Below the pieces are notes generated by a model that was given only the letters and a program-made list of their open reading frames with translations, did no database searches and was not told where the DNA came from. Position numbers and translations under genes: made by a program. This document shows positions 31,594 to 40,440 of a stretch of 64,000 nucleotides of DNA, one piece after another. This stretch comes from Palaemon carinicauda (lineage: Eukaryota; Arthropoda; Malacostraca; Decapoda; Palaemonidae): positions 38,963,500 to 39,027,499 of the forward strand of contig NC_090761.1 in NCBI RefSeq assembly GCF_036898095.1. The letters are read 5' to 3'. Positions within the stretch are counted from its first letter, which is position 1. Each line of letters starts with the position of its first letter.

Positions 31594-32660
31594 TTATGAA
31601 TCATTACTTTCAGGAGGAACCACATTCCCTGCTGCCACTGTAGCAAATTTTAGGGCTTCCAAAGGTTTTAAATAGTGGCGTTTAAAAACTGTTGGAGACT
31701 TCCAGCCTGTATATTTCTTAAGTTCATCAAAGTTCATGTGGTGAAAGTAATTAATAGAAGTAGCTACGGCTCATATATCATGAACGTGAGGGAATGATTC
31801 AGGGTTAGCCTATTTAATGAAATATAGAATCTGTTGTCTGATTCCTTTCAGGGTGATGGTTCCTCCATTGTCTCTAATGAATAAGGGCCCTGAGGACTTA
31901 ATGGAAGTTCTATTTAAATAGGCTTTCAGAGTGTTTACTGGACGTAACGATGGATCCTGAGGAAGTGGAACAATCTTCCAGGGGGACCATCTGTTCTGGG
32001 GGTCCTCATTTTTGGCTAAGAACCTTTTGTCAGGGGAAAGTAGGACTTCCCCTGACGAGAGAAATTCAATATGACCTGGATCTCTAGTCAAGGCTGAAAG
32101 TTCTTATATTCTGGCGCCAGAAGCTAGGCTCATTAGGAACAAGGTTTTCCTTAATAAAGGAATGTAATTACAAGACTCGTTAAGAGTGTCAGAAGCCAAC
32201 TTAAGTACATCATTCAGAAACCAGGAAACTGAGCTAGGGCGAGTTGATGGTTTCAGTCTGGTGCAGGCTCTCGAGATTGATGAGAAGTATGAATCTGTAA
32301 GGTCAATATTGAAACCAATTTGGAAAATCTTTTTCAAGGCTGATTTAATTGTAGTAATAGTACTGGCCGCTAGGCCTGATTCGAATAGAATTTTAAATAA
32401 GGGTACGGTCAGATTTATAGTCATCCTCTCAATCTTTGAGTCTCTTAAAAACTTTGCGAGTTTTTTAACAGCCAAATCATACTGTCGAAAGGTGGATTCC
32501 CTTTTATCTGATTCTAAAAATAGGGTATTTTGAGGATCAATATCCGCACCTCTTTGAGCTGCAAATTTCATAAAGTCCATAAAGCTAGGGCACTCTGAAT
32601 TTTTGAGGAAGCTAACACATTGCGAGTTTGTACTACTTGTGTTAGTATTGGATTGGGTAT
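31594..32660 (-). pseudogene. Tyrosine recombinase of DIRS element D with stops in the active site
   Basis: The minus strand encodes a complete recombinase layout: a helical N-terminal domain (STFRQYDLAVKKLAKFLRDS, STITTIKSALKKIFQIGF), then TLFLMSLASGARI ending box I, then a downstream part with a box II context and WKSPTVFKRHYLKPL, which carries the catalytic Tyr (31672-31674). All parts are in one frame, but three stops interrupt it. UAA at 32104-32106 lies in box I where SEL normally follows the Arg. UAG is at 31810-31812. UGA at 31771-31773 follows HVHDI, exactly where the second catalytic Arg is expected. CGA to TGA is a CpG-type change. The protein ends naturally at 31594. Confidence 0.88.
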
Positions 32661-33375
32661 CTGTCGAGGGTGGAGACCCAGTTCCACCAGCAGGGAAAAC
32701 CAATTTCTCTTGGGCCAGTTGGGGGCTACTAGAGCGACCTGGCCTTTGAAAGTTCTGAGTTTGTCTAACACTTTCATCAACAGATTTATTGGTGGGAATA
32801 AGTAAATTTTCTCCAAAGTGTTCCAGTCCAATGACATTGCGTCTGTGGCGTAAGCCCGAGGGTCCAGGTTGGGGGCTACGTAACACTCTAGTTTGTGGTT
32901 GGACTCTGTTGCAAACAGGTCTATCTGAAGACCCGGAACCTGAGATAGAATCCATTTGAATGATTTTAGGTCTAGTGACCACTCCGACTCCAGCGGAGTT
33001 GTCCTGGAAAGTGCGTCCGCCACTATATTCCGTACTCCCGCTAGATGGACTGCTGACAGATGCCACTGGTTCGATGCTGCCATGGAAAATATTGCTAACA
33101 TCACATGGTTTATGTGGCCTGACTTGAAGCCTCCTCTGTTTATGCAGTGGACTATGACTTCGCTGTCTAGAACCAATCTTATATGTTGGTTCTTGGCTGG
33201 AGCCAGTCGTTTTAGAGTTAGGAATACCGCCATGGCCTCTAAGACATTGATATGAAGTTGGCGGAATACTGTCGACCATAGTCCTTGGACCTTCCTGTAC
33301 TGGGAGTTTCCCCCCAGCCTGTTAAGGAGGCGTCTTGTGTGAATGACGAGTCTTGGAGGCAGATATTGTTAAAGA
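32568..33375 (-). pseudogene. RNase H and connecting domain of DIRS element D
   Basis: The first acidic box (FTQDASLTGWG, about 33335-33305) and the rest of the domain are in different frames. After a run of six G the frame changes, and the next segment (LHINVLEAMAVFLTLKRLAP, VLDSEVIVHCINRGG, HLAGVRNIVADALSR, GLQIDLFATESNHKL) is open to 32568. The later part, YLFPPINLLMKVLDKL and VALVAPNWPKRNWFSLLVEL, is the connecting segment typical of DIRS pol. Catalytic residues appear conserved. The frame break at a homopolymer could be a mutation or a consensus error in the assembly. Confidence 0.87.
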
Positions 33376-34562
33376 ACGGATTTTGCCAGATTTCTGACCT
33401 TTGTCCATGGCTGAAGTCTTTTCCTCAGAATTGGCGGAAGTCGAGCTCTTTTGTCTCGATATTTCTCGTTTGCCCTAGAGCGCCATACTCGGTTTATATC
33501 CTTCAGTCTGGCCTTCAGTACAATATCTGTTACCGAGGCAAACTGCAGGGCACCCAGGATTCTCTCTTGATTTCTCCTGGACGTCAATTTGTCCTTGAGA
33601 AAACGGTTTGTGTTCTTTGCTATTTCTGTCCTCTTGGCTGTTGGGAGACGTAGCAGGTGGGAATGTAGATCCCATTGTAATCCCAGCCATTGAAACTTGG
33701 TCTTTGGGACTAGGCGAGATTTCTCGAAGTTGATCTGGAACCCCAACTGTTGTAGGAATTTTATTACTCTGTTTGTTGCCGTGAGGCAGTTCTCAACGCT
33801 GTCTGACCAAATGAGCCAGTCGTCTAGGTAAGCTACTATTTAAATTCCTTGGGTTCGCAGTTCTTGGATTACCGTCTCTGCCAGTTTGGTGAATATCCTG
33901 GGTGCTATGTTGAGTCCGAATGGCATTACTTTGAATGCATAAGCTTGGTTGCCTAGTTTGAAGCCTAGAAACGGACGAAAATGCCTTGCTATCGGAACGT
34001 GATGGTAGGCATCTGTAAGATCTATAGAGGTGGTGACGGCCCCACGGGGAAGTAAGGTCCGCACCTGAGAGACGGTTAGCATGTGGAACTTGTCGCATCG
34101 AATGTAAGAATTCAGATGAGACAGGTCAAAGATTACTCTTCGCTTGTCTGAGTCTTTCTTTGGCACGCTGAACAAGGGACCTTGAAATTTCAAGTGATTT
34201 ACCTCTTTGATTGCATTCTTTTGCAATAGATCGTTTGCATATAAGGCTAGCTCCTTCGTTGCAAGTTGATGGAAACTGGTTGGTGGAGGGGGCCCTTCTA
34301 TCCAACTCCACCCCAGACCTTTGGAAATTATGCTGAAAACCCAATTGCTGAACTTCCAACGGTTCCGAAAGATGTAGAGTCTTCCCCCTACCCGAGGATT
34401 CTCAATGGTTCGCTGCGGATTTGCCTCCTCGGCCTCGGGAAAAGGTCCTTCCGCCACCTTTGTTGCGAAAAGTTCCTCTCGCACCCGAGCCTCTGGTGCG
34501 TTGGTAACCTTGGAACGCACCTTGGGTTTCATAGTTAGGGTTAAAGGCAGGGGAAGTAGCAT
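33369..34562 (-). pseudogene. Reverse transcriptase of DIRS element D, stop before YLDD
   Basis: The minus-strand frame holds the canonical motifs: GPLFSVPKKDSDKRRVIFDL, then TSIDLTDAYHHVPI (motif A, with the first catalytic Asp) and FKVMPFGLNIAPRIFTK (motif B). A single in-frame UAA lies at 33840-33842, two codons before AYLDDW, whose YLDD loop is at 33819-33830. The frame then continues through FQINFEKSRLVPKTKFQWLG and ends at 33369-33371. Its start overlaps the 3' end of gag by about 160 bp in another frame, so expression would normally need frameshifting or a separate start. A one-base shift in an A run near 33380 separates it from RNase H. Confidence 0.9.
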
Positions 34563-36401
34563 ACGAGGTAGTTGCTACCTGAGACTGAGGGACCAACACA
34601 TACTGCTGTTGGGGTTGTCCCTTTGAAGTGGAGGGTTGACTCCCTTGCGATACCGGGATGGTTTGGACTATTTGAAGTGGCTGTCGGTTTTGGGAGGATT
34701 GGAAAGGCCTTAACCTCTTCCTACCCCGAGATTGGTTGCTGGCTGGTTCAAACTTACGTTTGGGGACTAGGCTCTGGTTGACCCTGGCAGCCTCGCTTCG
34801 GACGTTATTAACGAGGTCCTCCGGGAATAAGTCAGGACCCCAGATCGGGGCTTTAATGAGCTTGTTAGGCTCATGTCTGACGGTGGCCTCGGACAAGACG
34901 TGTCTACGGCAATGACGTCTGGCTGCAAGCAAGTCGTAGGCATCAGATAACAAGGTCTGAAGCAAGGACTTTGTCAGAACCTTAAAAAGGGGTTCCTCCT
35001 CGTACATTAAAGAGGTCATTTCAGCCATTGTAGCTGAGTTAATTGACCTACTTATCCGGGTCCGGGTTTCAAACTCGAGGCGGATTAAGGACTCCGGAAG
35101 CCTGGGAAGACGTTCGTTAAACTGTGCGGAAGCACAGTCAGCACTTAGCTTGCCCGCCGTGAACGTGGCTGGGGCGTTAAGCCAGCACTCGTGATCTTCG
35201 GGAACAGGAGGGAAGTCAGGTCCGTTTCCCGCAGTTGCGGTAATGGCTTGTCCTCATTGATAGCTTGATGGGCGAGGTCCATCATCTTTGTGACACACGA
35301 AGTGGGGGTTTGCTCGTCTACCACGAACATCGTGTAGGAGCTTTTATGTGGTGTGAGCATGGTATTCACACACTCCCACTCGTTCAGGGTCCGAACCCAG
35401 GTAGACTGAGCTTGTTCCTTCAAATAGATCACTGTTTCCTTGGGAACTTTATACAGCCTTACAATAGCTTCCTCGGCTAGACGAGCAAAACCGGGGAAAG
35501 GGAACTGGAGACCCGGCAGGTAGAATTCAAAGCCCTCAATAGGCCGGGTGCCACATCCCTCGATGGTCAACATGCCATCTTTGAAAGGGGAGTGCAAGGC
35601 CATTCTCCACGGGTTGCTCTTGACAAACTCTGGGAGCTTAGAGGCATCCGGGATGACATGTTGTTGTTTCGGCAGTTCCGAACGCATAAGGCTCTCAACA
35701 AGACTCTCCTGGTGTTGTACCCTCTGAGTGAGGGACGTCATCAAGGAACCGATCTGATCCAGTAATTTGCTGGAAAAGGCGTCAGGGTCGAAGGAAGCCT
35801 CCAGGTTCTTGGTTTTGGAGCCTGTCTTCGCGGTCGACCCAAGAGAGGAAGAAGAAGTCTTTAGGGACTCTGGAAGACGAAGTCTTTATTGATTTAGGGG
35901 ATTTGGAAGACTTGCGGGTCTTCAGTAAGGGTTTACGTGAAGACTTAATCTTAGGGGCAACAGGGCGTGGCCTGATATCAGCCCCTTGCTTCCCCGAGAA
36001 CCCCTGAAAAGAAGAATTAGCGGAAGAGGTAGAAAAAGACGGACTAAGGAGAGGAATCTTAGCCCGGGACCCACCTGCCTCACCTACCTCCCTACCTAGC
36101 TCTGGCTCGTCGAAAGCCATGGGTTCGATGTCGAGGTTGATAGCCGCGACGTCCTCCACGATTGCTTCCCCCATCACTTCGTGGTCCTCAGACAGGAGCA
36201 GAGCTTCATTGATCTTGGTGATGATAGGGTCCGCCACGTCCTTGGGGACCGCAGCCGAGGTCTTGGCGTTGGGGTGTATCAAGGTACTGTACACATTTCC
36301 TTGGACAAGACGTATGGTTTCTTGGCCTTGACATTGCGAGCGAACCCGCCGACCCAGACCTTAAGGGTCGCCAAGGCAGAGGTCTTAGAAGATTGAGAGC
36401 T
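34402..36401 (-). pseudogene. Gag main exon of DIRS element D, frameshifted
   Basis: The exon starts after a TTTCTTTCAG acceptor at 36402-36411. It encodes SSQSSKTSALATLKVW, a Ser/Lys-rich middle (KIKSSRKPLLKTRKSSKSPK), a globular-looking part (KLPEFVKSNPWRMALHSPFK, RLAEEAIVRLYKVPKETVIY) and an Arg/Gly-rich end (GYQRTRGSGARGTFRNKGGG, FSRGRGGKSAANH), which is a likely nucleic-acid-binding tail. Frames change near 36295 (extra TG), 35850 and 35170. The C-terminus overlaps the start of pol. DIRS gag proteins are poorly conserved; assignment rests on position, basic tail and the Cys/His exon upstream. Confidence 0.72.
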
Positions 36402-36576
36402 CTGAAAGAAAATAAACCGTTACTAATAACAAAGTGACTTCGTCGAAAGAAGTGTAAAAAACATGAAGGCCGAGATTAAAAGTTTTAATTCGGTCAGAGA
36501 TTACAATGGAAATAACAAGGAAAATCCAGAGATTAAATCTGAAGTAAATCTAGATAGTAATGGCAGGGACACCTAC
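36402..36576 (-). other. Predicted 175-bp intron in gag of element D
   Basis: On the minus strand GATTCG|GTAGGT (donor, 36577|36576) and TTTCTTTCAG|AGC (acceptor, 36402|36401) bound 175 bp containing stops in all useful frames. Joining is phase 0 on both sides. No transcript evidence is available. Confidence 0.6.
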
Positions 36577-36747
36577 CGAATCCGAGGTAAGCGTGGAGAC
36601 CAGCCCGTAGCAGACCACACAGTTGTCTGGATGCCAGACGATCAGGTCGTCCACCTGGACAGCGCAGTGAGCATGCGACCTGCAAACATCGTGGCCGCAC
36701 GCTTGCTGGAGCACAGCCGCACAGGCTGTCATCTGACAGCGGACCAC
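36577..36747 (-). CDS. Cys/His-rich second exon of gag in DIRS element D
   Basis: The 171-bp exon (57 codons, phase 0 at both ends) lies between TATAATTTCAG and GTAGGT on the minus strand. It reads VVRCQMTACAAVLQQACGHD, then VCRSHAHCAVQVDDL, then WHPDNCVVCYGLV: eight Cys and four His, spaced as in a small zinc-binding module. A short Cys/His motif near the N-terminus followed by a Trp-x-Pro and a CxxC is reminiscent of gag proteins of vertebrate DIRS elements. The exon is intact, unlike the rest of gag. Confidence 0.6.
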
Positions 36748-38346
36748 CTGAAATTATAAAGATACATAAGTACTGTATCCCATAGTAGGTTAGTATCCCA
36801 AGGGGAACCCGGGTGCTCTGTGTACTAAAATTAAACCGGTATAAAACCGGGATAAAGACTAAGATTAACATTCAGATCCGGTATAATAATTGGGGTGGAA
36901 AAAAATTAGCATAGGCATTAATGAAAAGTTAAAACAAATCCGTATTTAGTTATGATCATTCAATAAGAATATTGTCAAGAATGTGGGGAGATATACTATC
37001 CCATCGGTACCGGGGAAGTATAGAATAAATTATAATAATACTGACATTTTTATACCGTTGGCTCTGGAGAGACAACTGAGGTGGACCCGGGGGTCACAAC
37101 CAGCCTACCGGGGTAGGTGAGTCGAAAAGGGAGGGAGGGGGGAGCCAATGACTCCCCGCCAGCCACAAGGACCTTAACAAACAGAGACAATAATTGTAAT
37201 AATAAAACTCAATAAATTAAAACTCTAACGTGATTCCCCGCTAATGAAAAAGGACTACTATCGTAGAGGCCCCGTAGGGTACGGTACGTAACGGAGGGAA
37301 TCACGCTGAATAACCCAATACACAACCGAGATCTCCCCAGCCGACCGATGGCCAATCAGAGCGGCGGAGGAAAAATGGCTACGACAAGGCAAGAGAATGA
37401 GCGTATTAGACTAAAACCTCGACAGCTGTTCTCGGCTCCGACTAGAGGAAGGAGTCAGTAGGTATCCCGGGAGAGGGATGGGAGGGGGGGGGGAAGGCTG
37501 GGGAACGCAAGGACTCGACCCGTAAAGCAAAACAGCTGACTGCAAAGTCTCTGAGAGACGTGAGGTATCCCTGGAGGGGGATGAGGGTATGGGGTGCCAT
37601 ACAGTACACCGATAGGAGGAGAGGGAGGAGCCAGCGAGAACTAGCCAATGGGGGAGCTCGAGGCGATCACATGGGACTGAGGGAGGAAGGAGTACCAACC
37701 TGACCGATGGAACCATGAAATAACAAAACGGAATGATGATATACGGATAATAAAATGTAAAATAATGTAACATATCGAACTAGGTTATAAGGCATGCGCA
37801 AGCTAAAATAAAAAAGTAAGAGAGGGACGCAGGGGAATGGCAGGGAAAAAGAAAAACAAGCCGAGCCCTCCAGTGTGGGTAGGTGCTGAGCTGGACAGGG
37901 GGGCCAACATAACTTCTAAATCTGGTAGATGCCAATCGGTAGGATAACAAAACTAAAATAAAAAGTGCCAAACGAGAGTCCCACTCAAACTAAGGCGTTA
38001 AACTTAACTAGGTGGTAATATGTAATAAAAACTAGATAAAAAACACCATAACACTGTATCAAAAAACCATCCAGGAACGTGCCTCGAAGGCAAGCAAGCA
38101 AGCCAACCTAAAGTTCAAAAGCTATGATACGTAGCATAATATCATAATAGCAAAGTGTTAATCGGTAAGAAACTCCAGTGTAACAGGTTCAAAACGAAAA
38201 TCAATTAGTATACAGTAGAAGACTAATTGTAAGGCGTTAAGAACGAGCAAAGGAGGTAGCAAGCCAACATGGCTGACACGGAGCGGGGTCATCGAATGAG
38301 GAAAAAACAAAAACTCCAATAAAAGTGAAAATAAGGGCAATGCTAC
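36748..38346. other. Putative first gag intron or 5' region of element D
   Basis: This holds no recognisable frame. A short pyrimidine/purine-rich area at 37100-37720 includes a GC-rich G-run (GGAGGGGGGGGGGAAGG near 37480). Confidence 0.5.
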
Positions 38347-38412
38347 CTCCAAAATCTCAAAACTCATAGATCTAGTACTTAACTTAGATGGGGAGACTTG
38401 GGCATCCGACAT
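38347..38412 (-). CDS. Candidate first exon of gag in DIRS element D
   Basis: An ATG at 38412, just inside the right terminal repeat, begins MSDAQVSPSKLSTRSMSFEI and reaches a GAG|GTAGCA donor at 38347|38346 in phase 0. That phase fits the Cys/His-rich exon at 36747 and gives a 1.6-kb intron. The donor is not a strong consensus (GTAGCA), so this exon is less certain than the second. Confidence 0.45.
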
Positions 38413-38477
38413 CTTGCACTAGAGCGGAGAAAAAACACCGAAAAAACACAGACAAAAATCACAACAGCGGAGAGCGA

Positions 38478-38782
38478 TGATGCTATGAAAGGAGTGTTGT
38501 CATTAGCGTGGGTTGAGATGGTGGTAGTAGCTTTCAGTGGTGGGTGTTGAACGGCACCTCGCTGTAACGGGGATATTGAGGAGGAGATATCTAAATGGCG
38601 CGAGACCTCTGGTTGTGATTTATCACGCCCCAGTATTATACCGACACCTTATAGGTGAGCGAGCTGGGTTCAACCCTGCCATTCCTATGTAACTTTTTTC
38701 TCTGGTAATTCATAGCAGTTATATACCTTAGAAATGATGCAAAAGGAGCATTTCACGGAGCGGCACAGGTGGAGCCCAGAAA
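38478..38782. repeat. Right inverted terminal repeat of D
   Basis: This is the inverted partner of 30703-31042. The outer end, GGAGCGGCACAGGTGGAGCC followed by CAGAAA, borders the resumed repeat E sequence TTTTATTTTTCC. Confidence 0.93.
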
Positions 38783-38905
38783 TTTTATTTTTCCTTGTTT
38801 CCTTTCATCACTGGGCTATTTTCCCTGTTGGAGCCCCTGGGCTTATAGCATCCTGCTTTTCCAACTAGAGTTGTAGCTTAGCAAGTAATAATAATAATAC
38901 TAATC
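38783..38905 (+). repeat. Repeat E, copy 2, right part with AAT tail
   Basis: TTTTATTTTTCCTTGTTTCC to CCCTGTTGGAGCCCCTGGGC continues copy 2 after element D and matches 24986-25115. It ends in AGTAATAATAATAATACTAAT. Confidence 0.88.
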
Positions 38906-38924
38906 ATCCTCATCATCTACCCTG

Positions 38925-40440
38925 TGGAACACCAGGTATTGCATTCCTATACTCACTATGGTGCCCATCAACAACAACTCTTTTAGATCTATTACTTAAA
39001 AATTCAATAATAATGCTAAGAAACGACCCAGTCATTCCAAACTGTTTGAGTTTGAATACAAGGGCCTCATGATTAACACTGTCAAAGGGTCAAAGGCTGT
39101 AAAATCAAGGCCAATCATACGAACTTCATGACCATAATCAAGGGATTTCTGTACAGCGTTGGAGATTGTAAGAAGGGCATCACATGCTCCAAGGCCTTTA
39201 CGAAAACCAAAATTGTAAGCCTATTAAGACGTTCAAAACCTTTAGAAAATATGGGAGTTATGAATTTGGGCGGTAATCAGTTGGACTTGAGCTACCACCA
39301 ACACATTTACATAGTGGAGTAACATTACCAATTCTCCAGCAAGTGCTAAAAGCTCCTCTTCTTGCTAGCTTGCCCAAAGTAACAGATAACTTTGGAGCCA
39401 AGAAATTTGCAGTCTTTATAAAAACAAAGGAAAAATACTATTTGGGTCTACACGTCCATAAGCATCAAGGTCCATCAACAGAGCTTTAATTTCACGAGAC
39501 GAAAAGCTAAACTAGTTAGTTTAGCCTCGGGAAAACAGGAATGAGGAAGCTCGAGTTTCTCATTACTCTGTTTACTGTCAAACACATCAGCCAAGAGGGT
39601 TGGCTTTTCTTTTGGATAGTGAGTGACTGAGCCATCTAGTTTAAGTAAAGGAGGAACTGTTGCATCTACACCAAAGAGTGTAGATTTAAAGGTAGTCCAC
39701 CACTTTGTTTCTGAGTTGTACCGGAAAGAGTTTCTTTTACGGTTAGATTGTATTCCTTTTCAGTTGAAGCATCAACTCTCTGAGCAAAAGCTCTAAGCTG
39801 AGTATAGTTACTCCAGGTCAAATCTGATCTGTTACCCTTCCAAAGATGATAGGCCTCATTCTTCTCCAAATAAGCCCCTCTATAATTATCATTGAACCAC
39901 AGTTTGTCCTTTACTTGGTATCTTAGCACACGAGAAAGGACACGCGTATCAATTATATGGACTAGATCCTCATTCAAAGGGACAACAGGATCAACACTAT
40001 TATACAATTGTGACCAATTCAAGCCCAAAAGATCACTTAAAATACTATTCCATTCTGCTTGAGATTCTATATAAATCTTGCATGAGTATGATACATCAGG
40101 GTTAGGCAGTTCAGTCTTCACTACTAGTGAAATCAAGGCATGATCAGATGTCTCAATTGGAGAACCAACCTTACTTGTTATAATAACCCCAGGGGAGTCG
40201 GTGTATACGAGGTCCAAGCTATTACCAGACCTTTGAGTAGCTTAGCTTCACTTATGATTTGCTTACAGCCTGATTAAGATGCAAAGTCCATAGCTCTTAA
40301 GCCAAGGCGTTTATTTGGAGAAACAGAACTTAACCACTCCCTATGGTAAGTATTGAAATCTTGCATCTTAGCCAAAATGGTAAGAAGACGGTCGTAGATA
40401 AAGCTCATCTTTCACAAGCATTGGTGCTTTTATAGACAGC
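38925..40440 (-). mobile_element. Non-LTR retrotransposon fragment (endonuclease plus part of RT)
   Basis: On the minus strand the sequence starts in an apurinic-type endonuclease (HREWL context at about 40335 and SPIETSDHALISLVV at about 40165, the conserved SDH). It continues through a linker (WFNDNYRGAYLEKNEAYHLW) into reverse transcriptase (GFRKGLGACDALLTISNAVQ, MIGLDFTAFD, FLSNRSKRVVVDG, then IPGVPQG) and is cut off at 38925 before the catalytic YxDD loop. Broken frames are present. The motif set is that of the jockey/CR1 group of LINEs, clade not resolved. It abuts the tail of repeat E in the opposite orientation. Confidence 0.85.
39666..40217 (-). pseudogene. Endonuclease C-terminus and linker of the non-LTR fragment
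   Basis: The open part begins LVYTDSPGVIITSKVGSPIE, then TSDHALISLVVK with the catalytic SDH motif of LINE endonucleases. It continues into the charged linker that precedes reverse transcriptase (EWNSILSDLLGLNWSQLY, RVLRYQVKDKLWFNDNYRGA). The upstream half of the endonuclease is in other frames up to about 40440. Such enzymes nick target DNA to prime reverse transcription; here both ends are missing. Confidence 0.82.

Larger units (their letters stand above)
30703..38782 (-). mobile_element. DIRS-like retrotransposon D, nearly full length
   Basis: This 8.08-kb element is bounded by inverted terminal repeats of about 300-340 bp (30703-31042 and 38478-38782) and has an ICR at 31079-31165. Minus-strand order is spliced gag (38412-34402), reverse transcriptase (34562-33380), RNase H (33375-32570) and tyrosine recombinase (about 32660-31594). 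It belongs to a different lineage from A, B and C: the proteins and ends are not alignable by eye. The insertion splits repeat E, and no target-site duplication is evident, as expected for recombinase-mediated integration. Several stops and frameshifts inactivate it. Confidence 0.92.

Noticed and set aside
32104..33279. A single 391-residue minus-strand protein
   Set aside because: The first half is the RNase H region read in the wrong frame; only the part from about 32660 onward is the recombinase frame.
36463..36759. A 98-residue plus-strand ORF
   Set aside because: It lies antisense to the Cys/His-rich gag exon, which has splice sites and a clear Cys/His pattern on the minus strand.
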